Origin: Lathyrus oleraceus
Taxonomy: Eukaryota; Streptophyta; Magnoliopsida; Fabales; Fabaceae
Assembly (NCBI RefSeq): GCF_024323335.1
Contig: NC_066580.1
Span: 83,871,391 to 83,935,390, forward strand
DNA: 64,000 nucleotides
Direction: 5' to 3'
In this document: in pieces, positions 31,856-43,126 of the stretch
How positions within the stretch are numbered: the first letter of the stretch is position 1
Layout of the letters: every line of letters begins with the position of its first letter
Position numbers and translations under genes: made by a program
The notes under the pieces: generated by a model
What the model saw: the letters and a program-made list of their open reading frames with translations, nothing else
Database searches by the model: none
Told to the model about the DNA's origin: nothing

Positions 31856-32519
31856 TTTTGCACTTTAGAACAAAAGCTAGTGAGACTCACTCTTGTGCTT
31901 TAGAAAATTTACCCATGTCCAGTGACTAAAATCATCAACAATGACCAGTCCATACTTCTTTCCATTGACTGATATTGTCTTGACAGGTCCAAAAAGGTCA
32001 ATATGAAGAAGTTCCAGAGGCTTAGAGGTGGAAAAAACGTTTTTCTTTTTAAAATATGTTTTTGAAAATTTTCCTTTCTGACATGCCGCACACAGAGCAT
32101 ATAAAGAAAACTTTAGCTTAGGTAGACCTCTAACTAACTCGAGTTTATTTAGCTGAGAGAGTTTTCTCAGGCTAATGTGGCCCAAGCGTCTGTGTCATAC
32201 CCATTGCTCTTCGTGTACAAACATTAAACATTAAACATTTTGATCTTTTAGATCTGAAAGGTTTATTTTGTAAATGTTGTTTTTCCTCTTGCCAGTGAAT
32301 TGAAATGTTCCATTGTTCTTATTAATTGCTTTACATGATTTTTGATTGAAGATTATATCATAGCCGTTATCAATTAATTGGCTTACTGATAACAAGTTAT
32401 GCATTAATCCTTCTACATAGAAAACATAAGATATAGAGGGAAGAGATCCATTACCAATAGTTCTGGAGCCTCTGATTCTTCCTTTCTAATTTCCTCCAAA
32501 ACCTACATAGCCAGCATCT
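31856..32519 (-). pseudogene. pol: Sire-H protease end, pre-integrase and integrase N-terminal part
   Basis: Minus-strand frames read the protease C-terminal portion (YVFYVEGLMHNLLSVSQL, about 32430-32370), then from 32212 the pre-integrase/zinc-binding segment (HRRLGHISLRKLSQLN, CAACQKGKFSK) and the first integrase aspartate (LLHIDLFGPVKTIS, VIVDDFSHWTWVNFLK), ending at the Sire-2 insertion. Stops occur near 32214 and further upstream. The second half of the integrase is at 23827 and below. Confidence 0.88.
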
Positions 32520-34160
32520 TTAAGTTCTAGGCTTTGGAACATATGCTTTCTTCCCGTCATGTGTCACGAGCATCCAGAGTCCAGGTACCATGATTGGTGT
32601 CTTAACTCTGCTGCATAAGATATCTGCAACATAAACAATATTATCCTTTGGTATCCATAATCTTTTGGGTCCTTTATGATTAGTTTTCCCAGAGTTTCTT
32701 AGAACTTTGTTTCTAGCATTAGTAAAACGTTGTGCTTGTGCATATGCGTAGTGATAAGAAAAAGGAGATTTTGGTTTATCATCTGTAGAAGATTTATCTT
32801 CACTAGGATCATACCCTATTCCTCTTTTGTTTTTTTGATTGACTCCATAAATCATGGATGCCATTTTGCTTCTTTCTATCCCATTTTTCAGAAACTTTTG
32901 AAAATATTTTTCGTATTCATATATCATTGTGTTGGAATTTTGTGGGGCTTGAGATAAAGCTTCTTCAAGTTTTAAACATTGTTTATTTGTGGAGTCTCTT
33001 TCTTTTGTCAGAGTTAGATTTTCATTTTTTAATTCTGAAACTGTTATCTCAAGCTTATCACATTCTTTGATGGTTCCTTCAAGAACTCTTTTTAGGGCTT
33101 TAAATTTTTGTTTATGTTTCTGATATGAGTTTAAAGATTCAGAAAGGCATGATTCAAGGTCAGAGCGAGAAAGATCAGAAAATACCTCTTGAGGATCAGA
33201 TTCTCCGTCTGATGAGTTTCCATAAGTGGTAGCCATGAATGCAACATTTGCCTGTTCTTCAGAGTTTGATTCAGAGGAATCAGATTCAGTTTCGTCCCAG
33301 GTGGCCATGAGTCTGTTCTTGGATTTAAAGGACTTTTTCTTGAAAATTTCTCTTCTGGAGCTTTCTTTCTTAAGCTTTGGGCATTCGTTTCTGTAATGAC
33401 TTGTTTCCTTACATTCATAGCATGTTACCTCTTTGTTTGATTTGCTTCTAGAAGTTGATTCTGAGCGATCTCCCTTGGGTCTTGGTCTTCTGAAGTTATT
33501 ATTCCTTTTCCTCCTGAGTTGTTTAATCTTCTGGTCAAAAGGGATAACTTCTCTTCATCGTCAGAGTCTTCCTTTTCAGAGTCGTCATTGTCTTCTTCTT
33601 CATCTTGGAAGGCTTTGTTCCTTTCTAGTTTACGTCTTTCAGATATGGATTTCAGTGTTACGGATTTGTTCTTCTTTTGAGGCTCATCTTCCTCAAGTTC
33701 TATCTCGTGACTTCTGAGGGAACTACTGAGTTCTTCAAGGCTGATGTTGTTCAGATCCTTTGACAATTTTAATATGGTGACCATGGGTCTCCACTTCATT
33801 AGTAAGCTGATGACAATCTTTTGGACATGATCTGCAGTTGTGTAGACTTTGTCCAGAACCTTGAGACCTATAATTAAAGTCTGAAATCCAGAAAACATTA
33901 CCTCTATAGCTTCATCGTCCTCCATCTTGAAGGCTTCGTACATCTGAATCAGAGCCAGAGCCTTTGTTTCTTTGACTTGTGAGTTTCCTTCGTGAGTCAT
34001 CCTCAGGGAGTCAAGTATTTCTTTAGTAGTTTCCCTGTCGGTTATCTTTTCATATTCATTGTAGGAAATGGCATTCAACAGTATTGTTCTGGCTTTGTGA
34101 TGGTTCTTGAAGTCGCGCTTCTGATCATCCGTCATCTTGTTTCTGAAGGAGATTAGCGAT
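32520..34160 (-). pseudogene. gag: Sire-H gag, 5' truncated and frameshifted
   Basis: From about 34160 to 33425 a UBN2-type gag domain is read (KITDRETTKEILDSLRMTHE, SLEELSSSLRSHEIELEEDE). Then follow the CCHC knuckle (CYECKETSHYRNEC, 33385-33424) and an acidic, coiled-coil region (33308-32520, about 262 codons) ending in a degenerate protease start. The usual first part of gag before this domain is missing; the upstream sequence is unrelated. A frame change separates the two halves. Confidence 0.88.
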
Positions 34161-34372
34161 CTAGAACGCACCGGAATTTAAATTTTTTGCCTTTTGTGAT
34201 CCTTACGAATGGGCATGATCAGTGATAGAATTGTTACCTCTTGTGACGATTGAAACCTTTGATGCAGATCTACGGAGCGATCACGAACGTTGAACGACGA
34301 CAACGCCTCTACTCAGTCCACACGAACAGATTCCTTTAATCTCAAAGCTAGCTGCCATGAATGTAGGCTTTT

Positions 34373-34445
<73 letters not shown>

Positions 34446-34655
34446 TTTCAACTGCACTAATGCTTATGCACAAGGGTTCTATTTATAGAACCACTTGTGT
34501 GGGCTTCAAGCTAAAAAGCCCACTTAAGTGTATGTGGCCTATATGTTATAATATGCCAAAAACACTTAAGTGCGTGGTACCTTACCATATTTCGTATTCT
34601 ATTTAAGTACACCGTACCTTACGATGTTCTACAATTCACTTAAGTGAACCGTACC
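34161..34655 (-). mobile_element. Orphan LTR/leader fragment of another retroelement
   Basis: In minus orientation this reads palindromic CACTTAAGTG motifs, then a TATA box (TATAAATAG, 34479-34487) inside the inverted repeat GGTTCTATTTATAGAACC, then a GA/CT-rich tract and a U5/leader-like segment. It matches neither the Sire-H LTR nor the Sire-1/2 LTRs. The Ogre-A LTR cuts it at 34655/34656. Lineage cannot be named from sequence alone; the boundary with the Sire-H gag is approximate. Confidence 0.6.
34373..34439. repeat. GA-rich microsatellite
   Basis: About 67 bp of (AG)n interrupted by GATA-type units, downstream of the TATA box in the orphan LTR fragment. Confidence 0.95.
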
Positions 34656-35347
34656 TGTAAGACCCTAATTTTGACCCTAAGATCCCTCATGGCATCAAAG
34701 CATTTTTCATAAAATTAGCCATAGGTTTGAGTTATCATAGTGGTTGATGTAAACCTGACCTTATCCTTAGTGATTGGACTATAAGTCTTTCATACTTATT
34801 ATACGGTGGATCCCTCACTAGTATGTTGAAGCTCTCCTCACATGGTGGATTGTTGGTTTAGGTTGAGTTTTCTCCCTTTGATAACAAAAGACCTTAAGGC
34901 TTTTGATCAAATCAATTCACCAATCTTTTGAGATTTTTACCCCGAACTACGAGGTTTTGATCCTACCTTTGTGATGGTACGTAGGCAATGGATTCATCCA
35001 TTCAAACAACAAAATTTTAAATAATATCTATATTCTTTTCTCATCTCCCCAATCTTGTTTGCACAAATATTTTCATAAATACCAACCTAAAACACACATT
35101 TGCAGAAAGGGCTCCCTTAGAGTACTAAGGATGTGTTGGGTGCTTAAAACCTTCCCATTTAATAACCAACCCCCTTACCCAGATCTCTGACATTTTTATT
35201 AGTTTTTTATTTGATAAATCTTCTTACTTGGTTTTTGTTCGCTTTCTAACCTTTCCTTTGGATAAATAGAAGTGCGGTGGCGACTCGAATTGTATGCTTA
35301 CTTTTGATTTAATCAATAAATCTAAAGGTAAAGAATACCCCGCTACA
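34656..35347 (+). repeat. Ogre-A 5' LTR, 692 bp with large internal deletion
   Basis: Begins TGTAAGACCC and ends CGCTACA, as in full-size Ogre LTRs. After only about 60 bp it jumps to sequence that in Ogre-L lies near 3430, so some 4.3 kb including the TATA region is missing. The 3' side still leads directly into the PBS. Confidence 0.9.
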
Positions 35348-35353
35348 GAAAAG

Positions 35354-35371
35354 TGGCGACTCTGCTGGGGA
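35354..35371 (+). other. Primer binding site, tRNA-Arg type (Ogre-A)
   Basis: TGGCGACTCTGCTGGGGA, six bases after the LTR end, the same spacing as in Ogre-L. Confidence 0.92.
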
Positions 35372-36257
35372 CTCTTATCACCCTAGTGGGTTTAGCCTAC
35401 TTTTTGCCTTTGTTGTATTGTATTTTTATATTTATTTGTGACATATTTTTGTGCAAATTTGGGATGACTGTATTGCTTTTAATGTATGAATTGCTTGATA
35501 TACTAATTGCTTGTGTGCTTGGTGGTCTCTTGTGAGATGAGTTCTATACCCGAATTCGAGTGCACTTATGATAGGAGAATGACATATTCTTGTTGACTTG
35601 TGTGGAGTTATTCCTTAGCAAGTTGACTTGCAAGCCTATTCACTTGGTGGAGGTCTTGTTGGAATCAATAATGTCACACGAGTAGTTGTGGTTAGGCATT
35701 ACTCTTTCCAATATATACCTTAGAAGCCAAGGACCTTTAGATTACCTAGCCCATCTTGGCCTATTTTAGGACGTAGTGCGTAGGTCATTCAAGTGTAAAA
35801 TTTGATACGATTGTTACACAATACTACACTCATAAGAGTCTCTCTTGAGAATATTTTTGGAATACGAGTAGTCGTTTTATCCGATAATATCCGAAAGATG
35901 AAATGATGACTATAGGAACCTTTTTTAGAATATGATCGTCAGGTTTAACCATAATACACTCCCCTTGGGTGGTTCTTAACCGAGACTCCATGCTCGTGAC
36001 TTACAACAAACCCTTGATTCGTGGTTGATCCGTTCTCGTATATCCTCAATATCAATGGAACTTGGGTGTTGATAAGGTGTAAACCATAATCCACCAAAAT
36101 GGATGATTGATATTGAGGATGACTTGATCCATCCCGTGAACTTTGTATGGCGTGACTTGCTTGATCCTTGAGTGCGATTGTTGCATCCATGCATTCATAT
36201 CATCAACAATGAGAAAATTTCAAGGAACTTAAGAGGTCTATTTGCAAATTTTCAGAC
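35372..36257 (+). other. Ogre-A 5' leader with conserved hairpin
   Basis: Homologous to the Ogre-L leader. The inverted repeat TCCTCAATATCAAT (36043-36056) with ATTGATATTGAGGA (36106-36119) is perfect and encloses a small hairpin ATCCA-CCAAAA-TGGAT (36089-36104). Only one copy of the unit is present. No gene seen. Confidence 0.8.
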
Positions 36258-37709
36258 ATGGATAAGCAAAGAAGAAATACAAAGAAGTAGAGTTTCAGAC
36301 AACCCGACTTGAAAGAGTTAAGGAGTTTGACATCTTATGTATTAGATCCCTTGGAGTTCAAAGCTTGCCATGGGAAGATTCTGTCTATACTTGCTACTCA
36401 GGTGGATGACGGTCTGATGAATGTGTTGGTGCAGTTCTATGATCCTCTGTACCGTTGCTTCACTTTTCCGGATTTCCAGCTTTTGCCTACACTTGAGGAG
36501 TATGCCTATCTTGTGGGTATACCTATCCTGGATCAGTTGCCATTCAGTGGCTTGGAGAGGGTTCCTTCTTCCCAAGAGATTGTTGATCTACTCCACATAG
36601 ATGTATATGATATTGGTGCTCATATGACTACCAAAGGTGGAATTCAAGGTCTCCCATCTAATTTTCTCATTGCCCAAGCTACTTTGTTTGGGAAGACCAT
36701 GAGTGAGGACGCCTTTGAAGCCTTATTTGTACTTCTCATCTATGGGCTAGTGTTATTCCCCAACATCAACAATTTCGTGGATGTGAACGCTATTAGGATT
36801 TTCTCTACTCTTAATCCCGTTCTGACTCTGTTGGGTGACACTTATTTTTCTTTGCATATGAGGAATGCAAAGGGTGGTGGTACCATTGTGTGTTGTTTGC
36901 CTCTGTTGTACAAGTGGTTTATTTCGCACTTGCCTCAGACGCTCGCCTTCAAGGAGAACAAAGGATGTCTATGGTGGTCCACGAGACTTATGTCTCTCAC
37001 TAATGATGATATCTCTTGGTATAACCGTGTGTATGATGGTGTGCAGATTATTGACTCTTGTGGTGAATTCTCCAATGTGCCTCTTCTTGGTACATGTGGT
37101 GGGATTAACTACAACCCTATTTTGGCTCGCCGTCAGCTTGGGTTCCTCTTAAAGGGTAAACCTAACAACATTCTATTGGAAGGAGTATTCTTTCAAGAGG
37201 GTAAAGATCCCTAGAACATGAAGGGCAGGATGGTATGCGCTTGGCGCAAGATTCATATGAAGGGAAGGAAAGAGCTTGGTCCGAAGAATTGTATTGCTTT
37301 GGAACCCTACACCGCTTGGGTGAGGAGGAGAGCGCTTGTGTACCGCATGCCCTATGACTATCCGAGACCTACCCCTATGGTTATGGTTGGGCCTTAAACC
37401 CTCCCTAACCAGGGAGTAGAGGAGTCGAGAGATGAAGACTGTTCGCGTGCTTGGGTTCGTGAGCGAGAGGAACTACTTCAGCAACTCAGAGATAAGGATG
37501 TTGTGATAGAATTTCTGGAGCATCGGGTTATTGATGAGCCTGATGATGGGGTTACTTCTCTTCTTCCTCAGTCATCCAAGTTTTGGAAGAGGAAGTATGA
37601 TCGGCTCGCCAAGGAGAAGGCCGATATGGAAGCAGCTTATGAGAGAGAGGTGAAGAGGCTTCGTGCAGCTTATCTTCCGATCTCGAGAGCTTTGGACGAT
37701 TGTTTCTAG
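36258..37709 (+). pseudogene. Ogre-A ORF1, broken by stops
   Basis: Start ATG at 36258 (MDKQRRNTKK), stop shortly after near 36288, then a 301-codon stretch (36309-37214) collinear with Ogre-L ORF1: LPTLEEYAYLVGIPILDQLP, GLVLFPNINNFVDVNAIRIF, CGGINYNPILARRQLG. TAG at 37212-37214 replaces the Gln codon of Ogre-L; one further stop lies near 37395, then the coiled-coil C-terminus (37503-37709). All pieces are in one frame, so the gene decayed by point changes. Confidence 0.93.
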
Positions 37710-37935
37710 GGCTCCATAGGATGTTTATTCTCCTTTCCTCTTATATTGTATTTGGTTACCAAAACTGTACTACTTCTTTGGTGTAAATTTTTTTCCAAAT
37801 ATTATTGCTTTGAGTATTCCATATATGTCTTAAAAGATCAATATTTTCAAATATTTGCAGATAGATCTCTATAAAGTTCCTAAAATAAAAAACAAATCAT
37901 ATGCACAAACATTGCATGCATCATATGCATAAGCA
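37710..37935 (+). other. Ogre-A spacer between ORF1 and gag
   Basis: AT-rich, non-coding; ends with GCATAAGCAG/GT at about 37930-37940, the same acceptor-like block as in Ogre-L and Ogre-R. Confidence 0.6.
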
Positions 37936-40900
37936 GGTTTTGTTCAGCTCTGATCAGTGGTAAAACTCTTTGTTCTTCCGTTATTTTGAAGACAAGCTAA
38001 CGCACCGGTATAACACCAGAGCAAATCTTCCCAGACTGATGGATCATCTAGAGCAAGAGAACCGTAAGCTGAAAGAGGAAGTAGCTAGGCTGACTGCCAT
38101 GATGGAGACGGTGCTGGTTGTTCAGAGCCAATCATCTCTAGCTCCTGTAACTCCTCCCGCGAGGACGGTTATTTCAGAGGTGGCTTCCTCAACCGTGCTT
38201 GCCGCAACTGCTCATTTTGCGCCACCTATGCCAGCCAGGTTCCTGTGGGGGATGCCCGAAAATTTTGTGCTCGAGGGTTTTGCTCCAACTCTCGCTTCTC
38301 TGCCGGCATCTAGCCCGGTCCTTTCTGTGCCACCTCCCGTTGTGCACACTTTACCCAGAGTAGAAGACACCATCTATCATTCTGAGCCATCTGAGGGCCC
38401 AAATGCTTATGAGAAGATGGACGCGATGAACGACCAATTCCTTGAGCTGCGCAAGGAACTGAAGACTCTGAGGGGTAAAGACCTCTTTGGTAAGAGTGCT
38501 TCTGAGTTGTGCCTTGTGCCTAACGTTAACATCCCTATTAAATTCAAAGTACCTGACTTTGAGAAATACAAGGGAAACACTTTCCCTCTCAGCCATCTTG
38601 TGATATATACTCGCAAGATGTCAATGCAAACAGAGAATGATCAACTTCTTATCCTCTATTTCGAGGACAGCCTGTCCGGTGCCGCTCTCAGATGGTACAT
38701 GGGTCTGGACAACGTGAACATCCGCTTCTTCAATGATTTTGGTGAGGCCTTCGTCAAGAAATATAAGTAGAATGTGGATATGGCTCCCGATAGGGACCAG
38801 CTGAGGGAGATGTCCCAGAAAGAGAAGGAGACTTTCAAAGAGTACGCCCAGAGATGGAGTGAGTTGGCCGCTAAGATCGTGCCACCCCTCGAGAAGAATG
38901 AAATGACCAAGATCTTTTTGAAGACCTTGAGTTCTTTCTATTATGAGAGGATGATTGCTAGTGCTCCCTCGGACTTCACCAAAATGGTGAATATGGGAAT
39001 GAGGCTAGAGGAAGGAGTCCGTGAAGGACGTCTGTCTAGAGATGAAGGCTCTTCTGCAAAGCGATATGGGGGCTTTGAAAAGAAGAAGGAGGGAGAGGAA
39101 CATGCCGTGTCTTCCCATATTAAATGAAGACCCTCTGTGAAGAGGAAGATTGCTCACCCTGCCATTAACGAACACCAGGTGGCTCATATAGCACATGCAT
39201 TTAGAGAAGTTCACCATCAACAACAACAACAACAATATCAACAACAGCATCGTCCGCAACAGCAGGCCGTCCAGCCTCGAAACAACAATAACACCAGCAC
39301 CAGCTACGAGAGGAAGAGGGTCACTTTTGATCCAATTCTTATGTCTTACGCTGAACTCTATTCGTCTCTGATAGATAGAAAGCTAATTACTCCAAGAGAC
39401 CCTCCTGCTGTACCGACCAACCCTTAGTGGTGGTACAATCCTGAATTACACTATGTATATCATTCTGGTGCCCCCGGATATGATGTGGAGAATTGATATC
39501 CCCTGAAGACCAAGGTGCAAGACCTTGTGAGAAGTGGGATTTTGTTTTTCGAGGACGTAGGTCCTAATGTGAAGAAGAACCCATTGCCCGAGCATGGTCC
39601 AGGGTTGCCCTGGAAAATATAAAGTCCTGTATGTCAATGATATCAGGAAATCTTTGGTCGAGATGCACAGACTGTTATGTGGATACAATCATTATGAGCA
39701 TGACCATGACAGGTGCCAGGTGTGCATTGTCAATGAAAGAGGATGCTGCCAAGTCAGGAAGGACATCCAAGAAATGTTGGATTAGGGAATGATTGAGATA
39801 CTTCAGAATCGCAACGAGGAGGAAGTTTATGCTATTTCCCCTGTTTTCAGAATACTAGAACATGTTGTTGTCAAATATGATGGCAGCAAGAAGAAGGTTT
39901 CTCCTACTCTTGTGATCAAGCCAGCGGGCCCGGTCCTGTATTCTTCAAATAGAGTTGTTCCTTACAGGTACAATGCAGTAATGGTAGAAGATGGGAAGGA
40001 GGTGTTGTTGCCCTCCACCTCTGTTGTTGTTAATCCTGCCGGTCCTGCGGGGACTTCTTCTTTGAATTTGGCACTTATTGCAAAGAGTGTTGACCCTGTT
40101 GTTGTTGATAAATCTATGAAAGCTCCTGTCCTGGTTGGCCAACATGGCATTTTGAAAGAGGACTGTGATGAGATGATGAGGCTCATCAAGAGGAGCGAGT
40201 ATAACGTTGTTGATTAGCTGCTACAAACTCCATCAAAGATATCTGTATTATCTTTGTTGATGAATTCTGAGCCATACCGCGAAGCTTTGCAGAGGGTGTT
40301 GGACGTGGCATACATGGATTACGATGTCACAATTGAACAGTTTGATAGCATTGTTACAAACATAACTGCTTGTAATAATTTATGCTTTTGCGATGTTGAT
40401 CTTCCCGAGGAGGGAAAAGACCACAATTTGGATCTACACATTTCTATGAATTGTAAGGATGATGCCTTGTCTAATGTGTTAGTGGACACAGGATCATCGC
40501 TAAATGTATTGCCAAAATCCACTCTGGCCAAACTTTCTTACCAGGGGCCTCCCATGAGGCAGAGTGGAGTGGTAGTGAAAGCTTTTGATGGATCGCGGAA
40601 AACTGTATTCCATTTATCTTCCTTTTCCTGTATAGACGCTGAGGATGAGGTTAGGACTCCGTTCCAAGCCTCGTCTATTGTTGAGCCTTCAAGGAAAGGA
40701 CCTTCTTCATTTGCTTCCTACAATGATGCGAAGTTGGTCACTGAGCATGGCGCAACTACTGGTTTAGGACAAATGATCAGGCTGGAAGATAATAAATCCT
40801 GAGTTGGCATAAGGTATTCTTCAGGCATTTCCAATGAGCGTGGGCTGTTCTAGAATGGTGGTTTCATCCACACGGTTGAAGATCAAGAAGCTGCTACCAT

Positions 40901-41085
40901 TGTTGAAGATGATGAAGAGGAAGATCTGGGCAACTTCGTCATACCTGGGGGAATCTGCAATAATTGGGTCGCTGTTGATGTTCCAACAGTTATCCACAAG
41001 TACATGTAATATGTTCATTTCGTTTAAAAACCCTTCTCCCATGCCAAAGGGAGAAGTGATGACATTGTTGGCACATTTTGATTAA
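37936..41085 (+). pseudogene. gag-pro: Ogre-A gag-protease, broken
   Basis: Gag N-terminus with FEDKLTHRYNTRAN and a coiled coil, then the retrotransposon gag domain (FPLSHLVIYTRKMSMQTEND, SGAALRWYMGLDN, FKEYAQRWSELAAKI), a Gln-rich stretch (39209-39270) and a C/H motif (YVYHSGAPGYDVEN, with the final Cys lost to a stop). Protease motif LVDTGSSLNVLPKSTLAKL is near 40480-40530. Compared with Ogre-R, about 70 codons after the SRKTV motif are deleted. Stops occur at 38768-38770, 39125-39127, about 39426, near 39495 and about 40216, and there are frame changes around 39600. Confidence 0.92.
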
Positions 41086-41279
41086 TACAATGATATTCAT
41101 TCAAAAATTACATGTTAAATGTTTGTTTTTCCAAATTATTTTTCATTTTTGCTTTTTGCATGAAATTGGTGATCACCATAAAACCCTGAAAAAGAGAATA
41201 AAATCAATCTTTTCATCTGCATAATGATTTGCTTTTTTTGAATTCTGAAATCTCTTTTATACTCAAAATCATTATGCAG
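41086..41279 (+). other. Ogre-A intron-like spacer between protease and RT
   Basis: T-rich and AT-rich, without coding potential, ending ATTATGCAG/GTTGAT at 41279/41280. Ogre-R has the same end at 59916/59915. An intron between pro and rt is a published feature of Ogre elements; the donor was not located. Confidence 0.65.
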
Positions 41280-43126
41280 GTTGATCAAACCCATTGAACA
41301 TAATTATCCAACGCATTCTCCCAACTTTGAGTTCCCTGTATTTGAGGCATAAGAAGATGATGTTGAAGAGATTCCTGACGAGATTACCCGTCTGCTCGAG
41401 CAAGAGGAGAAGATCATTCAACCACATCTTGAGAATCTGGAAACAATCAACTTGGGGTCTGAAGATTGTATTCGTGAGGTGAAGATTGGGGCACTCCTGG
41501 AAGAGTCTGCGAAGAAGGGGTTGATTGAGTTGCTACGAGAATATGTCGACGTCTTTGCCTGGTCATATGAAGACATGCCTGGTCTAGATACTGATATCGT
41601 GCAACATTTCCTGCCTTTGAAGCCTGAGTGTGTGCCTGTGAAGCAGAAGCTCAGAAGAACTCGTCCTGATATGGTAGTGAAGATTAAAGAAGAAGTTCAG
41701 AAGCAAATTGATGCGGGGTTTCTGGTGACTTCTACATATCCTTAATGGGTGGCCAATATTGTGCCCGTGCCTAAGAAAGATGGAAAAGTCCAAATGTGTG
41801 TGGACTATCGAGACTTGAATAAAGTTAGTCCCAAAGATGCTTTTAATCTACCACATATTAATATGTTGGTAGACAATACATCTAAATTCAATGTCTTCTC
41901 ATTTATGGACGGATTTTCCGGTTATAATCAGATTAAAATGGCACCCGAGGATATGGAGAAGACAACATTCATCACACCTTGGGGAACATTCTGTTATCGA
42001 GTGATGCCCTTCGGTTTGAAGAACGTCGGAGCCACGTATCAACGAGCTATGACTACCTTGTTTCATGATATGATGCACAAGGAGATCGAGGTATATGTTG
42101 ACGATATGATTGCAAAGTCGAGAACGGAAGTTGAACATGTAGAGCACTTGTTGAAGCTTTTTCAGCGTTTAAGGAAGTAAAAACTCCGCCCGAATCTGAA
42201 CAAGTGTACATTTGGATTCCGTTCCGGCAAGTTATTGAGGTTGACCCCGTCAAGGTCAAAGCAATACGAGAGATGCCTGCGCCCAAAACTGAGAAGCAAG
42301 TCCGAGGTTTTCTTGGCCGCTTGAATTATATTTCCAGATTTATAACCCACATGACTGCCACATGTGCGCCTATATTCAAGCTCCTCCAGAAAGATCAACG
42401 TCATGATTGGACCGAGGATTGCCAGAAGGCCTTTGACAGTATTAAAGAGTATCTGTCTGAGCCTCCGATTCTATCTCCGCCTATTGAAGGGAGACCATTA
42501 ATTATGTACTTGATTGTACTTGATGACTTTATGGGTTGTGTATTGGGTCAGCAAGATGAATCAGGGAAGAAAGAATATGTTATATACTACTTGAGTAAGG
42601 AGTTCATTGATTGTGAGTCTCGATACTCGACGCTTGAGAAGACATGATATGCTTTGGGTTGGGCCGCTAAGCGTTTACGCCAGTATATGTTAAATCATAC
42701 GACTTGGTTGATATCCAAAATGGATCCAATCAAGTATATTTTTGAGAAGCCTGCTTTAACTGGGAGGATCGTCTGTTGGCATATGTTGTTGTCTGAGTAT
42801 GACATTGAGTATCGAGCTCAAAAAGCTATTAAAGGTAGTATCTTGGCTGACCACTTGGAACATCAACCAATTGAAGATTATTAGTCTGTTTAGTATGACT
42901 TCCAAGATAAAGAGATTCTGTATTTGAGGATGAAAGATTGCGATGAGCCTACGCTCGATGAAGGGCCAGAGCCTGGTTCCCGATGGGGCATGGTGTTCGA
43001 TGGAGCTGTTAATCAGTATGGAAATGGTATTGTGGCAGTGATTATTACTCCTCAAGGCACACATTTTCCTTTTACAGAAAGGCTAACCTTCAAATCCACG
43101 AATAATATGGCGGAGTATGAGGCCTG
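41280..43126 (+). pseudogene. pol: Ogre-A RT and RNase H (truncated)
   Basis: RT motifs are readable: PVPKKDGKVQMCVDYRDLNK, FSFMDGFSGYNQIKM, CYRVMPFGLKN, EVYVDDMIAKS (catalytic DD), then FLGRLNYISRF. A roughly 9-codon deletion with a frame change lies after 42180. The first RNase H domain runs to LEKT, TGA (42645-42647), then YALGWAAKRLRQYM. The second, archaeal-type RNase H begins GMVFDGAVNQYGNG and is cut after MAEYEAC by the Ogre-B LTR. Two RNase H domains in a row are known from the Tat/Ogre lineage. Stops occur also near 41744 and 42178. Confidence 0.93.

Larger units (their letters stand above)
9297..34160 (-). mobile_element. Sire-H: decayed SIRE/Maximus-like copia element, interrupted twice
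   Basis: Pieces in element order on the minus strand: truncated gag (about 34160-32520), protease/pre-integrase (32519-31851), then integrase continuing from 23827 after the Sire-2 insertion, RT and RNase H (to 21549), env-like region (21271-19222), polypurine tracts, and a 3' LTR of about 1.02 kb (18506-17535 plus 9347-9297) that is itself split by Sire-1. The target-site copies of both insertions are intact, which proves the nesting. The 5' LTR, leader and the first part of gag are missing; near 34160 the sequence changes to an unrelated LTR piece. Confidence 0.9.
34656..43126 (+). mobile_element. Ogre-A: plus-strand Ogre element, decayed and 3' truncated by Ogre-B
   Basis: Order on the plus strand: short 5' LTR (34656-35347), PBS, leader, ORF1, spacer, gag-pro, intron-like spacer, RT and the start of RNase H. 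The RNase H frame is cut at 43126 by the first base of the Ogre-B LTR. Integrase, 3' untranslated region and 3' LTR are not seen. Many stops and deletions compared with Ogre-R show it is inactive and old. Confidence 0.93.

Noticed and set aside
38774..39127. Separate gene of 117 codons downstream of the Ogre-A gag start
   Set aside because: It is the continuation of gag after a TAG at 38768-38770; the same residues follow without a break in Ogre-R.
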